Positions 1 through 11,386 of a DNA stretch of 64,000 bases are shown in pieces; the first letter of the stretch is position 1, and the number at the start of each line of letters is the position of its first letter. The notes under the pieces were generated by a model. That model had not been told where the DNA came from. It did no database searches and was given only the letters and a program-made list of their open reading frames with translations. This DNA comes from Syncephalis fuscata (taxonomy: Eukaryota > Zoopagomycota > Zoopagomycetes > Zoopagales > Piptocephalidaceae), in contig JAHLTZ010000041.1 of NCBI GenBank assembly GCA_025786725.1, forward strand, positions 116,744 to 180,743. The letters run 5' to 3'. The translations under genes and the position numbers were made by a program.

Positions 1-810
1 TACTTTAAACGCAAGGAACGTGGTGGCATTAACATGACCAACATGGTGCCACTAACAAATCTTGATCTAGATCAAGTGAAGGCCATTTTATCCGAATATA
101 AGATTCATAATGCCGATGTCAGTTTCAAATGCGATGCTACAGCCGATGATCTTATCGATGTTATTGAGGGCAATCGGTAGGTGCAGTTATATTAATATTG
201 TAGTTGTTATATTGACTAATAATTACATTTAGTGTGTATATTCCCGCTATTTACGTATTAAACAAAATTGATCAGATTTCAATTGAGGTAATTCATTGAA
301 TATAACAACTATGCCATTTATAACACTTTATTAATATTCATATTATTTATCAATATTATTAGGAATTGGATCTGGTTTACAAGATTCCTCATGCTATTCC
401 AATATCTGCACATCATGAATGGAATTTCGATGAATTGCTAGAGACTTCATGGGAGTATTTGAACCTTGTTCGCATGTAAGTGGCAGTTCATTAATATATA
501 TATATGTAAATAAATATATTTACAACAACATATGCTAGCTATACCAAGCCTAAAGGTCAACTGCCTGACTATGCTCAACCGGTCGTATTGACCAATGGTA
601 AATGTACCGTTGAGGACTTTTGTAACTCCATCCATCGTTCCATTCTAAGCCAGTTTAGAACGTAAGTAAATAATGAATCAAAGAATTGGTTACTTACAGC
701 TATTCCATAGCGCACTTGTATGGGGCAGTTCAGTCAAGCATAATCCACAGAAAGTGGGCAAGGAACACGTACTTATGGACGAAGATGTCGTGCAAATTGT
801 TAAAAAGTAG
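1..810 (+). CDS. DRG1: DRG1/Rbg1 GTPase, C-terminal part
   Basis: C-terminal portion of a developmentally regulated GTP-binding protein, a TRAFAC-class GTPase that associates with translating ribosomes. The 5' part lies outside the window. Visible exons are 1-176, 233-287, 363-475, 539-661 and 711-810 (TAG stop). They include the end of the inserted domain ([23 protein letters not shown]), the G4 motif NKID, the G5-like ISA segment, and a TGS domain ([11 protein letters not shown], ending [12 protein letters not shown]...VQIVKK). All introns are GT-AG and 50-75 nt long. The next gene downstream encodes the known DRG1 partner. The ribosome role is family knowledge; the identification rests on near-collinear similarity over the whole visible region. 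Confidence 0.96.
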
Positions 811-1491
811 GTGGATTTTATTATATTATATACTAGAATAGTAAATAACCATTCAATTGAATATTATTGCTGTTACTACTGTAGAGTGTAAGCTGGCACA
901 CCATAGCAATATTGCCATGGCTCACACAGCACCAACAATAAACACATTCAATTAAAACCAGCCGCGTCTTCTTCTTTTTCTTCCTCTTCTTGTTATTTAC
1001 TTGAGTTATCCTTGTTTTACTTTTGCATTTACTGAAATGAAATGATAAAGGATGATAAGAAAGACCACGCCTGCTCCTAATAGATTGCAAAAGGCCATGA
1101 GTTGGCTATCAGACATCATTTTGTAGACTGTAGATAAAAGTAAATGCTTTAAATGGTATATATAAGTATTATTGTTATATTAACAGGCTATTGAGCAGTG
1201 TCTACCTACATCTACCACTGTAACAAAAAGTACTACTCAATAGTAGTGGTTTGAATATGAATGGTATAAACTAGAGTGGATACTGTGTGAAGTGTGAGAA
1301 GCGAGTGTGAATGTGAGTATAGATGTAAATAAAAACGTAAATAATTGATAGTTTTTAAGAATCACTTTTTTAAACAAGCTTTATTCCGCTTGGATTCTTG
1401 CTCTTTTACGATTACACTGGTAGTGCTATTTGTTCTAGCATATTGTTCCGAGTTATTACCATACACGCTTATTAACAGATTCAACTTAAAA
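811..1491. other. Intergenic DRG1-ZC3H15
   Basis: About 680 bases between two co-directional genes. The region is AT-rich and holds only short, unconvincing open frames. I see no RNA gene or repeat. It should contain the DRG1 terminator and the ZC3H15 promoter, but I recognise no specific element. Confidence 0.6.
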
Positions 1492-2841
1492 ATGCCACCA
1501 AAGAAGGCGGGTAAGGGCGAGAAGACCGTGAAGAAGGAGAAGGCCAAGCTTATCGATGACAAAACATTTGGTTTGAAGAATAAGAATAAATCGGCCAAAG
1601 TCAATCGCTATGTTCAGCAAGTGAAACAGCAGGTCGAAGTATCGGGCAACCGTAAGGATATGGTAAGTATATTTATGGTAAAGTGTTCTAACTACTAATC
1701 TAATAATATATGTAGCAAGAGAAAGAACAAAAGAAGCGGGATCAGGAAAAAAAGAAAGAAGCCGAAGCAGCACGTAAAGCTGAATTGGCCGAGTTATTCA
1801 AGGTGGCGCAGGTACAGCAGAAAGTACCATTTGGCACAGATCCAAAGACTGTATTTTGTGTCAACTTTAAAAATGGCCATTGTGCTAAAGGAGACAAGTG
1901 TCGATTCTCACACGATCCAAATGTTGGTCGTAAACGTGACAAGATTGATTTGTATACGGATCAGCGTGCTAATCAGGAAGAAGGTAAATAGCGTGTTAAT
2001 AATATGTGATGTCTATTAATAGGGGTGTCTATAGATACAATGGATACTTGGGATCAAAGTAAATTGGAAAGTGTTGTATTAAGCAAGCATGGTAATCCTC
2101 GTGTTACCACCGAGATTGTATGCAAATACTTTTTGGAGGCTATTGATAATGGCAAATACGGCTGGTTCTGGGAATGTCCCAATGGTAAGAATATAATCGA
2201 TTGAAAACACTGATTGAGCTAAGCTGGCCAATAATATTAACTAGGTACAAAATGTATTTATCGTCATGCTCTACCACCTGGCTTTGTTTTGAAATCAAAA
2301 CAGCAACTTAAGGAAGAAGCGGAAAAGGGCAAGATTTCATTTGAAGAGTTCCTTGAAACTGAAGTAAGTCGATTGAACGAAATTGAAGAGCAAGTTAGTT
2401 AAACTATGATGCATATATATATACTATCGTTGATTAGCGTCATAAACTGGGATCCAATTTGACACCAGTGACATGGGAGAGTTTCTCGGCATGGAAAAGC
2501 TCACGAAAGGAACTTAAAGAGGCCGAAGAGAAGGCTTCTCGTCAAAAGAAAGAAGCAGCATTCCGTGCTGGTAAATCATTGCAAATCTCTGGTCGTGAAT
2601 TGTTTGACTTTAATCCGGATCTTATTAACGACGGTGAATGGGCCGATGATGATGCGGACGCGTTTGATTTGGCGGGTATGCGAGCCGAACAAGAAAAGGA
2701 AGAAGAAGCGAAGGCTAGCGCAGCTGAAAGGGCAAAGCACTGGCCGATGGCACCGATGCAATAACAACAGGTGTTGGCTCACTAAACGTCGACGAGGATC
2801 TATTTGCCGAAGAAGATCTAGGCGATCTCGATGACGACTAA
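1492..2841 (+). CDS. ZC3H15: ZC3H15 / Tma46 (DFRP1), DRG1-binding zinc-finger protein
   Basis: DRG family regulatory protein 1, which binds and stabilises DRG1 and joins it to polysomes. The ATG at 1492 opens [17 protein letters not shown], the usual Lys-rich start. Exons are about 1492-1662, 1716-1983, 2023-2184, 2245-2363 and 2438 onward. Two CCCH zinc fingers are visible: [19 protein letters not shown] and the WFWECPNG...[11 protein letters not shown] block. They are followed by the DRG-binding region ([17 protein letters not shown]). The open frame stops at 2764 after a non-conserved end. In the -1 frame from about 2738 an acidic tail ([20 protein letters not shown]) runs to a TAA at 2841, as expected for the family. 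I therefore extend the gene to 2841 and treat 2737/2738 as a one-base frame break. Confidence 0.93.
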
Positions 2842-3064
2842 GAGTAATAAACATAATAAGCGTAATAAAATTTGATGGTCCTTTGTCGTGCTCAATTAAG
2901 GCAAATTAAGATTAAGCTAGATAGTAGTAGTAGTAGGTTAGATAAATGTGTATTAAATAGTGTAAAATAAATAAATAATAATGATTTATTTAAAAGTTTA
3001 ACATTAATAAACCATGTAAAAATAAAATTAAAAAGACAGTTACGTAAATGGTTTATATAAGTGA

Positions 3065-4028
3065 TTAACATTTATTTTGCATAAAATACTCTTTCATAGC
3101 GTGCAAAGCGCGTGTGCGATGAGAAATCTCTAATTTAGTTGCTAATGGCATTTCAGCAAATCTAAAATAGGTGAATAAATGGATATTAGTTCATTCATAC
3201 GTGTTTTATTTACTAACTTACGTTTGATTAAAGCCAGCTGGTTCAAATATTGGATCCCAGCCAAAATTGGCCGGTCCACGGGCTGGTACAACGCGTCCCT
3301 AGATGAACATAGTATATAGTTGGTTGTTATAGATGGATTAAACAACAAAATAGTACATGGCTACTTACATTACAACGACCCTGGAAGAGACTGGCTCTTC
3401 ATTTGGCCCTGTGCAATAAGCAATGGTGCACAGTGCATAGGCAGTTTTATCTTCAAATCCAGTTAACATACGATTCAATCCTATATATTTCATATTAATA
3501 ATGGTATTAGTAAGTCGCACTGAAATACTAATAAAAATATTTATATCTGTTATACTTGCCATCATGTCCAATTTTATCCATAAACCATTTGCTATTATTA
3601 TTATTATTATTATTAAATTGTTGCATCTTATATTAATTAAATGGGCTATTACTTACATATAAGGACCGGGAAGTCCTTCAAGTGCATTAAAACAGAGACA
3701 CGTATCTTCCGTAATCACTGGACCATTAGCCTATTCTTTATTAATTAATATTTGCTAGACGTGTTAATACTGTTCATAACACTCACTTGACGTGCGGCTA
3801 AGCGACTTTTCTCGGCAGCAATATGCAACGGATCACCTTGTAGCTCTGGCACTATTTGGCCAATCAGTTCAGCTGAATTACGCGATAAATAAATAAATAT
3901 TTCTACTTACAATCAATCTTGGTGGATTCAACGTTGATTATACCGTCAAGCGTTGCCTTTACCTCGGCCAGCTTGTTTTTGTTGCCCGTAACAAATGTGA
4001 GTGTACGTAGTGCCTGAGAAGTAGCCAT
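3065..4028 (-). CDS. ITPA: Inosine triphosphate pyrophosphatase (ITPA/HAM1)
   Basis: Nucleotide-pool sanitising enzyme that hydrolyses ITP, dITP and XTP to monophosphates. The ATG at 4028 starts [20 protein letters not shown], carrying the family TGN.NK.EV nucleotide-binding motif. Later exons give [25 protein letters not shown] (catalytic Asp/Glu region), [30 protein letters not shown] and [18 protein letters not shown] (the conserved SHR). The TAA is at 3065-3067. There are six to seven exons with short introns, the first exon being 3911-4028. It is head to head with PA2G4. The protein is about 190 aa, normal for the family, with no breaks seen. Confidence 0.95.
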
Positions 4029-4420
4029 GGTCGTTATAATTGATATCAGCAACAATAAGCAGTTTTATTTTATTTTAATCTACTAACCTTTAGTCTAATA
4101 AATTAAACTGTTACTTGAGCATCACGTGATATGGCGGTGTTCAAGTAACAGTTTTGTTTTCTTTTGTGTGAGGTCATATCCTATAGTCAATCAATTAAAT
4201 CGTTGTTTACTCCTTATTCTCACTCACTCGCCCACTCACTTGCTTATTTGCTTCTCTTCCTTTTTCTTCCACTTGCACGGTTATTAGTAGCAAAGAGCAA
4301 ACGCGTATTCTTTTGCTGTTTTTTGTTTTTGTCTACTGATTCTCTATTCGACAAGTAGTCTCGTGCGCGTATATACATTGTTTACAGCGTGTCAGCACAT
4401 AGCTTATTACTCGTTTGATC
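4029..4420. promoter_or_regulatory. Shared upstream region of ITPA and PA2G4
   Basis: A 392-bp interval between divergent start codons. It contains a CACGTGAT motif near 4122 (E-box-like) and a pyrimidine-rich stretch (4210-4330) just before PA2G4, common upstream of highly expressed fungal genes. No TATA box is obvious. The regulatory role is inferred from gene orientation only. Confidence 0.45.
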
Positions 4421-6122
4421 ATGTCTACTGTCGAAAAGTCTGAAGCGCCTGTGGTCGACGCCACCATCAATAACTCGGATGTCGTAACCAAGTATACCAA
4501 GGCGGCCGATATTGCTAATCGTACGTCATGGCTATTTTACGAATTTAATTGTATTTATATCTAGAAATGTATTTTTCTCACGATAGGTGCATTGGCCAAA
4601 GTGACCGAAGCCTGTGTTGCTGATGCCAAACTCATCGATGTATGTAACATTGGTGATGAGTTTATTACAGCTGAACTCAAGGGTGTGTATGCAAAAGGCA
4701 AGGTACCAAAGGGTAAGTAAATAGTTAGGGGTATATTGAAAGTTTTATTAAATATTGATAACATGTATATGTAATGTTATGTGTGTGTACGGCCAGGCAT
4801 TGCATTCCCAACTACAGTGACACCTAATCATATTGTGTGCCACTTGAATCCTCTCGCCAACGACCCCGAGGCCAACATAACAATTGCCGATGGTGATGTG
4901 TTGAAGATGTAAGTGCATTATGAATAGACTGTAGATTTGCTAAACAAATTGATTTACGGCCTATTAGTGTATTGGGTGCGCAAATTGATGGATTCTGTGC
5001 AGTTGCTGGCCACACTATTGTGGTTGGTGCTTCTGAGGTTAGTTATTAAGTTATAAAACAGCACCTATACACTGTTAATACTTATGGCATCACCACTGAC
5101 TATGACGTATAGGCCAGTCCAGTGACAGGTGCTAAAGCCGATGTTATCACTGCCGCCCATGTTGCTGGCGAGGCCGTACTACGTATGATGACACCAGGTC
5201 GCTCAGTAAGTGTACAGGCGTGTTTTAAATACACGTTTATATTGTTTCGCTTTCTAATAATACCAATCGCCCAATGGTTAGAACAAATCCATTACCGAGA
5301 CAGTCGATAAGATTGCCGCTGCCTATAATGTAAAGGCCGTCGAAGGTATGATGTCTTATCAACAAGAGCAGAATGAAGTTGATGGTGGAAAGAGCATCAT
5401 TTTGAATCCAAATGAGCAACAACGCCGTGACTATAAGGAGGAGAAGATTGAAGCCGGTGAGGTCTACTGCATTGACATGATCATGTCAACTGGTGATGGC
5501 AAGGTAGGAACAAAGACTAGCGAATCTGGTAATACAATGACTAACGCGTACAATGGTATTTGTTATAGGCCCGCCCTTCGCAAATGCGTACAACGATCTA
5601 CAAGAAGACCAATAACAACTACCAACTTAAGGTGGCTGCTTCTCGTGTTCTATTTAGCGAGATTAAGCAAAAGTTTGGCAACTTCCCCTTCACTCTACGG
5701 TAAGTTTATTATTAGCCATTAACTATCGCCGTAGTAACGATTCATCCATTATGACAGCGCTCTTGAGGATAGCAACAAGGCACGCTTGGCAATTCCAGAG
5801 TGCACCAAGACAGGTGTCATTTATCCATATCCAATCTTTGTAGAGAAAACTGGTAATTGAATATAGCACTCAATGACAAGCAACTGGCCTGTACTAATTT
5901 AACGCTTGGCTACTAGGTGATACGGTTGCTCAAATCCAGTATACCGTGTTTGTTACAGCCAACGGACCTGTACGCATTACCAGCACGCCTGCATTGGACA
6001 CTGCCGTCATTCAGTCAGAACAGAAGATTGAAGATGAGGAGATTAACGCACTATTGGCCCAAACATTGGCCAAGAAGAAGAAGAAGAACAAGAAGCGATC
6101 CGGTAAATCAACCACGGCCTAG
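4421..6122 (+). CDS. PA2G4: PA2G4/EBP1-type methionine-aminopeptidase-fold protein
   Basis: Proliferation-associated 2G4 homologue (fungal Cdb4-like). It has the methionine aminopeptidase 'pita-bread' fold but is normally inactive, and it binds ribosomes and RNA. The ATG at 4421 starts MSTVEKSEAPVV. Nine exons give YTKAADIAN, FPTTVTPNHIVCHLNPLAND, DGFCAVAGHTIVVGA, the long SYQQEQNEVDGGKSII exon, YKKTNNNYQLKVAASRVL and FPFTLR, then a basic tail KKKKKNKKRSGKSTTA with TAG at 6120-6122. The basic tail is typical and mediates RNA/ribosome contact in homologues. Family length is matched (about 385 aa). No frame breaks; all junctions are GT-AG. Confidence 0.95.
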
Positions 6123-7456
6123 AGGTGAAACCAAGTGTGCCAAGCTGTCTGTAAACACGTCTACCTATTTATTCATCCTATAGGTAGATGATGCTACAGC
6201 AATGTAGTGGCGATAATAGTGGTAATCTAAGAATAGTATTGAATAGAGTATGAAGCCATTGGATCCAGATAGGCCATTACCACTATTTTTTTACCTAGTC
6301 TCAAATTATTATCCAGTAACAAGATGTCGAATTTCTTGGTTGTTTTGTTACTATTCGCACATACACATTCTTTTAGTCGTACGAGAACAATAAAATTGAT
6401 AATAAACCCATATTAAATACAATGATAATTGAATTGAATTGAATATAATAAAATTGTTATAACAAAAACGATTGTAATAATTAGTATTATGATGAGTATT
6501 AAATAAAGCTCGCTGTTTACTAAATATGATACTATTAGTGTTATTAGTATGCTTTTTATCAGTGTAATGAGCATTGGTATTTGTTATTGTAATAATTAGT
6601 GTAATCAGTGTTCGTTATCAGCATTATTGGTATAGTTAACACTCTTTATTGTTAGTATTCGTATAATAGAGTTTCGACAATCATATCCATTAACAAAGAA
6701 TAGCGCGTGAAAATACCAATAATCTCACAATGGAGGCAGCGTACAAGGGGTAAATACACTCTTGAATGGAGATTCAAGTTTCAGATTGAACGGAATAGAA
6801 ACAAAAATCCAACTAACCAACCAGTTGTGCAATGACAAAGGCCATGCATTGGGCCGTGGCAACATATGGTTAGTTAGCTGTACAGCGAACAGACGAAGCA
6901 ACAGGTGTGTACGGATCAAGGCAGTCAAGGTGAGCAGATGGCAGCAATACACGTTGCCCGAAACTATTGCCGATGCATGGATAGGCTAGCAGGTATTTAC
7001 TGCATAGTCTATGTTAGGGCAATGTTTCAACTTGGTGTATCGTGTGCTGTTCATTGCTATTCCAGATGCATCCGATACTCCGTACTTTTCCCGTCCTCTC
7101 TACTTCAATTTACTATATATACTCGTGCATCCCGACACCCAGCCTTGTGCTGAGTCACATATTCACTCGTTTATTAAGCTGTGCTATCACGGCTTCCACA
7201 TTTGCATTATTGCTGCATTCTCTTTTGTTTTCGTTCTCACTACTCTAGCACTTTGATTCGGTCCTCTTTTCATTTAAATTGATCGTGTGCGCGACTCATT
7301 GCGATATCATATCATACATATCGATTTATCTCACTACCGATAAGCATTCTGCACCACAACAACTCAACGCTCCTTCCATCTATCACTAGGCATATAAACC
7401 GCGTACGACGATTTGATTCGTAGCTTTATTCAACACTATCCAACAACAACGACAAC
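6123..7456. other. Intergenic, AT-rich, no recognised gene
   Basis: About 1.3 kb between PA2G4 and a wall-protein gene. Open frames around 6762-6989 and 7011-7256 overlap each other and show no family similarity or splice structure that I can support. The last 150 bases look like the core promoter of the next gene. Confidence 0.5.
7393..7398 (+). promoter_or_regulatory. TATA box of the secreted wall-type protein gene
   Basis: TATAAA about 64 bp before the ATG at 7457. It is followed by a CA-rich leader (aacaacaacgacaac) directly upstream of the start, as expected for a strongly expressed secreted-protein gene. The functional call is inference from motif and distance. Confidence 0.6.
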
Positions 7457-7956
7457 ATGCGTTTCTCGGCTCATACTCTTGCATTGGCCTGCCTCTTGGC
7501 TGTAGCCTTGTCTGCAGCGACCGAAGCTGTCCCTCAAGATGGTGGTAAAGGCTTACTGGGCTCACTTCTAGACACTAAAAGTGGTAAGTACTTTTATCTA
7601 ACAGTGCATCTTTTTTTTGCATGCTGGTCAAGGGGAAGGCGTGGTTATGGTAAACTATAAATAGCACAGTAGAGAAAAGAAAAAAGGCGAATAGCTAAGT
7701 TGGTATTGGTTACGCAGTATACCGATAAGATCTACAATTTAATTATAGTGTGTGTGAATGGATGTGCGTATTGTTGGTGTTGTTTTCTATTTCTGTCTTC
7801 TTTTTTTGTTTGGTACACGTTTTTGACTGTATTTTTTCTGTTCTCCTATTTTGTTCTATTCATAGTACCCTCAACTGGTGCTGGCACCGGTTCCCCTGCT
7901 GTAACTAATAGTGGTAGTCATGCACCTTCATCAGGTAATGCTCCACCCAATGCTGG

Positions 7957-7987
<31 letters not shown>

Positions 7988-8530
7988 GATACGACCAATC
8001 CTCTACATGATGCATTCTCAAAACTTACCAATGGATCTTCTGTGCCCTTACCTGTTGTAGGCGACAAGAACACATCCTCGCAAACTGGCTCTACCCCGGC
8101 TACCGGAACCGATTCATCATCATCGTCGTCGTCTTCATCGTCATCATCATCGAGCAAGAGCTCGTCGAGCTCGTCGAGCTCATCAAGCTCTTCCAATGGC
8201 TCGACCTCGACTAAAACAAGTACATCAACAAGCAAGTCCGAAACCATTAACACCGGTACTGATGGCGGTACTACTACCTCAGGCAGCGATGGTGGTGTAA
8301 CCGTTCAACCACCAACACAAACAACGACAGATAGCAACAACAAAATTGTGGTTATTACACCAACCCAGACAATTCTCGTTCCCGCTAGTAAGAAGCTGAA
8401 CTCAAATGCTGGCGACTCTGACAATGGAGCTGTTGGCAACAACACTCCATTCGGTAGCAGCGGTTCGATGTTCTCCGTCTTTACTGTAGGCGGTCTATTG
8501 CTTAGTGGCTGGATGGCTATTGGTGTATAG
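7457..8530 (+). CDS. Secreted Ser/Thr-rich GPI-anchored cell-wall-type protein
   Basis: Exon 1 is 7457-7583, exon 2 is 7866-8530; the intron is 282 nt, long for this window. The protein starts with a signal peptide (MRFSAHTLALACLLAVALSA). A mature N-terminus (QDGGKGLLGSLLDTKSG) leads into a Thr run encoded by tandem ACT codons and a Ser block of about 30 residues encoded by TCA/TCG repeats. A short conserved-looking strand follows (NKIVVITPTQTILVP). The C-terminus is a hydrophobic tail (SVFTVGGLLLSGWMAIGV), fitting a GPI-attachment signal. The low-complexity region should be heavily O-glycosylated. No enzyme domain. The neighbour at 9501 is a paralogue. The role as a wall or surface protein is inference. 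Confidence 0.85.
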
Positions 8531-9500
8531 TGCACTTTTACTACCTAGAATTCATTGATTTATTCAATGTAAATAGTGCAAAGTATTTCCATATGATGTT
8601 ATCCAATAAAGTTTATGCCTAAAATACTTATCTGAGCATTTTGACCAATGTCACTAAAGTAGTTCACACTAAGCAAATGGCTATATTTAGCAATATTGGA
8701 TTATTTAACCTTGTATTTATTATAGCGGCTAATGATTTATTCATAAACAGTAAATTGTATAACAATGTTAAATGACCCACAATACATGTTCATTATCGTG
8801 ACAACATTAGCAGAAATAAATAAGAAAATTAAATAAGCTATTGCTATTATTGTTAAAGTAAATGTAAGATGTTAATGTTTGCAAAAAGAATATTCAGTTA
8901 GTAAGCTAAATGGTACAATATATTGCAATGCAAATCAACTGGCTGTGTATTACATTATTGAACTATGTAACAAGATTTATAATTAAAATAACGTAATATT
9001 GATGGCCACAACTATTTGATCAACGTAAACTGCTTTAGTAATGCCGTCCGGGATGCTCAAGGCCAATGCACTTTTAATTTATAGCATATTGAAGAAATAA
9101 GAGTACAAGTGGCGTTGTTTTTGCGGAGAATGCAGGATCAAGGTGTATCAACGCTAAGATTGACAACTATCATTGCTATTGCCATGAAACTATTAATGTA
9201 CACATCCATATGGATGATTGCAAATAAGGCCAGGCGCATTAAGAATCATCCTGGAATTTATGTCGATCTATGAATAGCGGCCAAAAGTTTAGTTAAATGG
9301 ATAGATAGATCAGCGCTGCATGATCATTGCTGCATGTAAAAACAGAGGTGTCCATGTACTAGCCACATCTATCATAATAGTTTAGCTACATTTTCATGCA
9401 CAAGAATAAATTGGCTATGTATATATATATCATATAAAAGGACTAGAAAATAAAGCACAGTATTTGCCAGTTTTATTTCAAAATCATCACGTATCTTATT
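8531..9500. other. Intergenic between the two wall-protein paralogues
   Basis: 970 bases, AT-rich, with a likely polyadenylation signal (AATAAA near 8606) for the upstream gene and a TATAAA-like element (catataaaagg, about 9431-9440) before the downstream one. No ORF or repeat that I can support. Confidence 0.55.
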
Positions 9501-10513
9501 ATGAGCACTTTTCATTGGAAAAATTCATTAAAAACAGCCGCAGTCGCAGTTGTACTAAGTGTTGCTATTCTAGGTCCGTGGTCGAGTTATGAAAATGCCC
9601 AGGTTTGTAAGTATAGTAGTAATCATTATTGTATCAATATACCGACCTAAACACTATGTAGCTGGATTATTAGGATTAGATAATACAATAAATAGTTTGG
9701 TGGGCAGTAAAAGTGGTGGTAGTACAGATGGTGCACCTAATCGGCAGCACCGTTATCACCACCGCCACCACCGCCACCACATCCACCAGCATCACCAGCA
9801 CCAGCGCCTATGAATGATAATAGCGATCGTAAAAATTCCCAATCTTCTTCTACCTCGCCTATTAGCAGCACCAATGTACCAGCCATTGAAAATAAACAAG
9901 AAAATACACATGGCAGTCAGACAAACATAGTCCATACGTCAGAACCAGCTGGCCATCACGGTGAGTCACATTAGTGTCAGTATCTGTTGTCGCTTTGTTT
10001 TATTGATGTTAGTTGTGTATAATAATTAGAGGTTGTGTTTGCGCCTCATATGACAACGACATCAAAGGTAGTGGAAAAATCTGTTCCTTTGACCCCTTCT
10101 TCATCTTCTATTGCTAACGCAGCGACAGGAGATGCAAGTAAGATAGTGGAGGGAGTGTGTCTGTACCGGCGCCTGTTAACGGACACGACGATCCTCGTCA
10201 ACATCTTAATCATAATCAGCCGCAGCCGCAGCAGCAACATGCTAATACTGCAGCCATAGGCAAACCCACCACAACATTGGTGACAAGTATGTCGAGTCCA
10301 ACGCCTACCTTTGTTGATGGCAAGGTTGTGTGGGTTACGCCAATCCATACAGTGGTGTATAAGCGCGCCCATGCCAGTAATGATACTTTGGAGCATTCTG
10401 ATAGCACGAGCGACAAGCTTTCTTACTCAGCGTTTGGTAATCTACTGTCTATATTATTTGTAATAATGACAATTTTATTAAGTAGTAACACGGGCTTTGG
10501 CGCTTTATTCTAG
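9501..10513 (+). CDS. Paralogue of the GPI-anchored wall protein, with frame breaks
   Basis: The ATG at 9501 opens a signal-peptide-like segment (WKNSLKTAAVAVVLSVAIL). After an intron ending at 9660 the exon encodes GLLGLDNTINSLVGSKSG, matching GLLGSLLDTKSG of the gene at 7457. A Pro/Ser/Thr-rich region, an intron (about 9960-10030), and a C-terminal block GKVVWVTPIHTVVYKRA follow; the block matches NKIVVITPTQTILVP of the paralogue. A hydrophobic tail (LLSILFVIMTILLSSNTG) suggests a GPI signal. The frame breaks twice, near 9744 and 10142; one added base at each site restores it. At the first site, removing a 32-nt GT-AG segment at the paralogue's intron position also works. It is either a gene with sequencing errors or a decaying copy. 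Confidence 0.65.
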
Positions 10514-11386
10514 TCTTTTTCTTCATATTAATCACCGTAATCACCATGCCAATAACCATAAAACTAGCAAAAATATGGTAGTATTGGTAATTAGTTAATT
10601 ATTGTTATGCTGTAAAACGTCAACATTTATACGGATAATGATTAGTATTATTGATAGTTCCATTGCCAATGTCATACTTTTCATTATGTTCAACTAGCTG
10701 CCAATTACTCCAATTATTTTATAATAAACAATATAAACACTTGTTACACTCCGTTTAGTATTATAATAAAGCTCTTTACTTGACATGCCATCTATATCGG
10801 TGAATACTGATCTGGTATCAGCACTACAATGTAACAATAGCAACAATAGAGTGTACATATTGGTAAATATGACTCGTAAATAGGGTATGACTCAATGATG
10901 ACATAGGTTGCATCTAATAAAACATATATAATAATTGAATCAATCTACTAAATTGTAAATCCATCTATCCCATTGCTGCTATTGTTATTCGTCACAATTA
11001 GTTACAAAATGACTGCTATCATTGGTGGTAAGTGACCCTTATTACGTCTTCTTTCTACTTTCAAGCTAGGCTGCATAGTTTTATTTCACTTGCTGTCTTG
11101 TCGTTCTAGTCGTGTTGTTGACTATTGTGTTTGACGACGACTGTGCACCGACTCTGGACAATATTGAGCCATTGCACTTCAATCTAGTGGATTGAACGGG
11201 CTTGCTGGTGATCTACGCTTTATTCCTTGAACCGCCATCTAAAGTACCTAAAACAACAATTGTTCACTTTACCATTCTACTTTTTGTCTCAAAGCCTGTT
11301 ATCCAAATACAGACCGGCTTTTATTAACCACGCTCTATTTTATTGTTTCAGATATCGTTATTGCGCGTCAAAGGCCTGCCACCACT
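10514..11386. other. Intergenic with a possible small two-exon ORF
   Basis: AT-rich. An ATG near 11010 opens MTAIIG, followed by a good donor (gtaagtgacc) and an acceptor near 11109. Splicing would continue as VVLLTIVFDDDC, a short hydrophobic protein that I cannot identify, or it may be 5' leader of CUL3. The acceptor at about 11351 just before the CUL3 start suggests a leader intron. Confidence 0.35.

Noticed and set aside
6762-7256. Several overlapping ORFs before the wall-protein gene
   Set aside because: They overlap in different frames with no splice pattern, no family match, and the promoter of the next gene falls inside.
7918-8253. Asp-rich minus-strand ORF
   Set aside because: Antisense shadow of the Ser/Thr codon runs of the wall protein.
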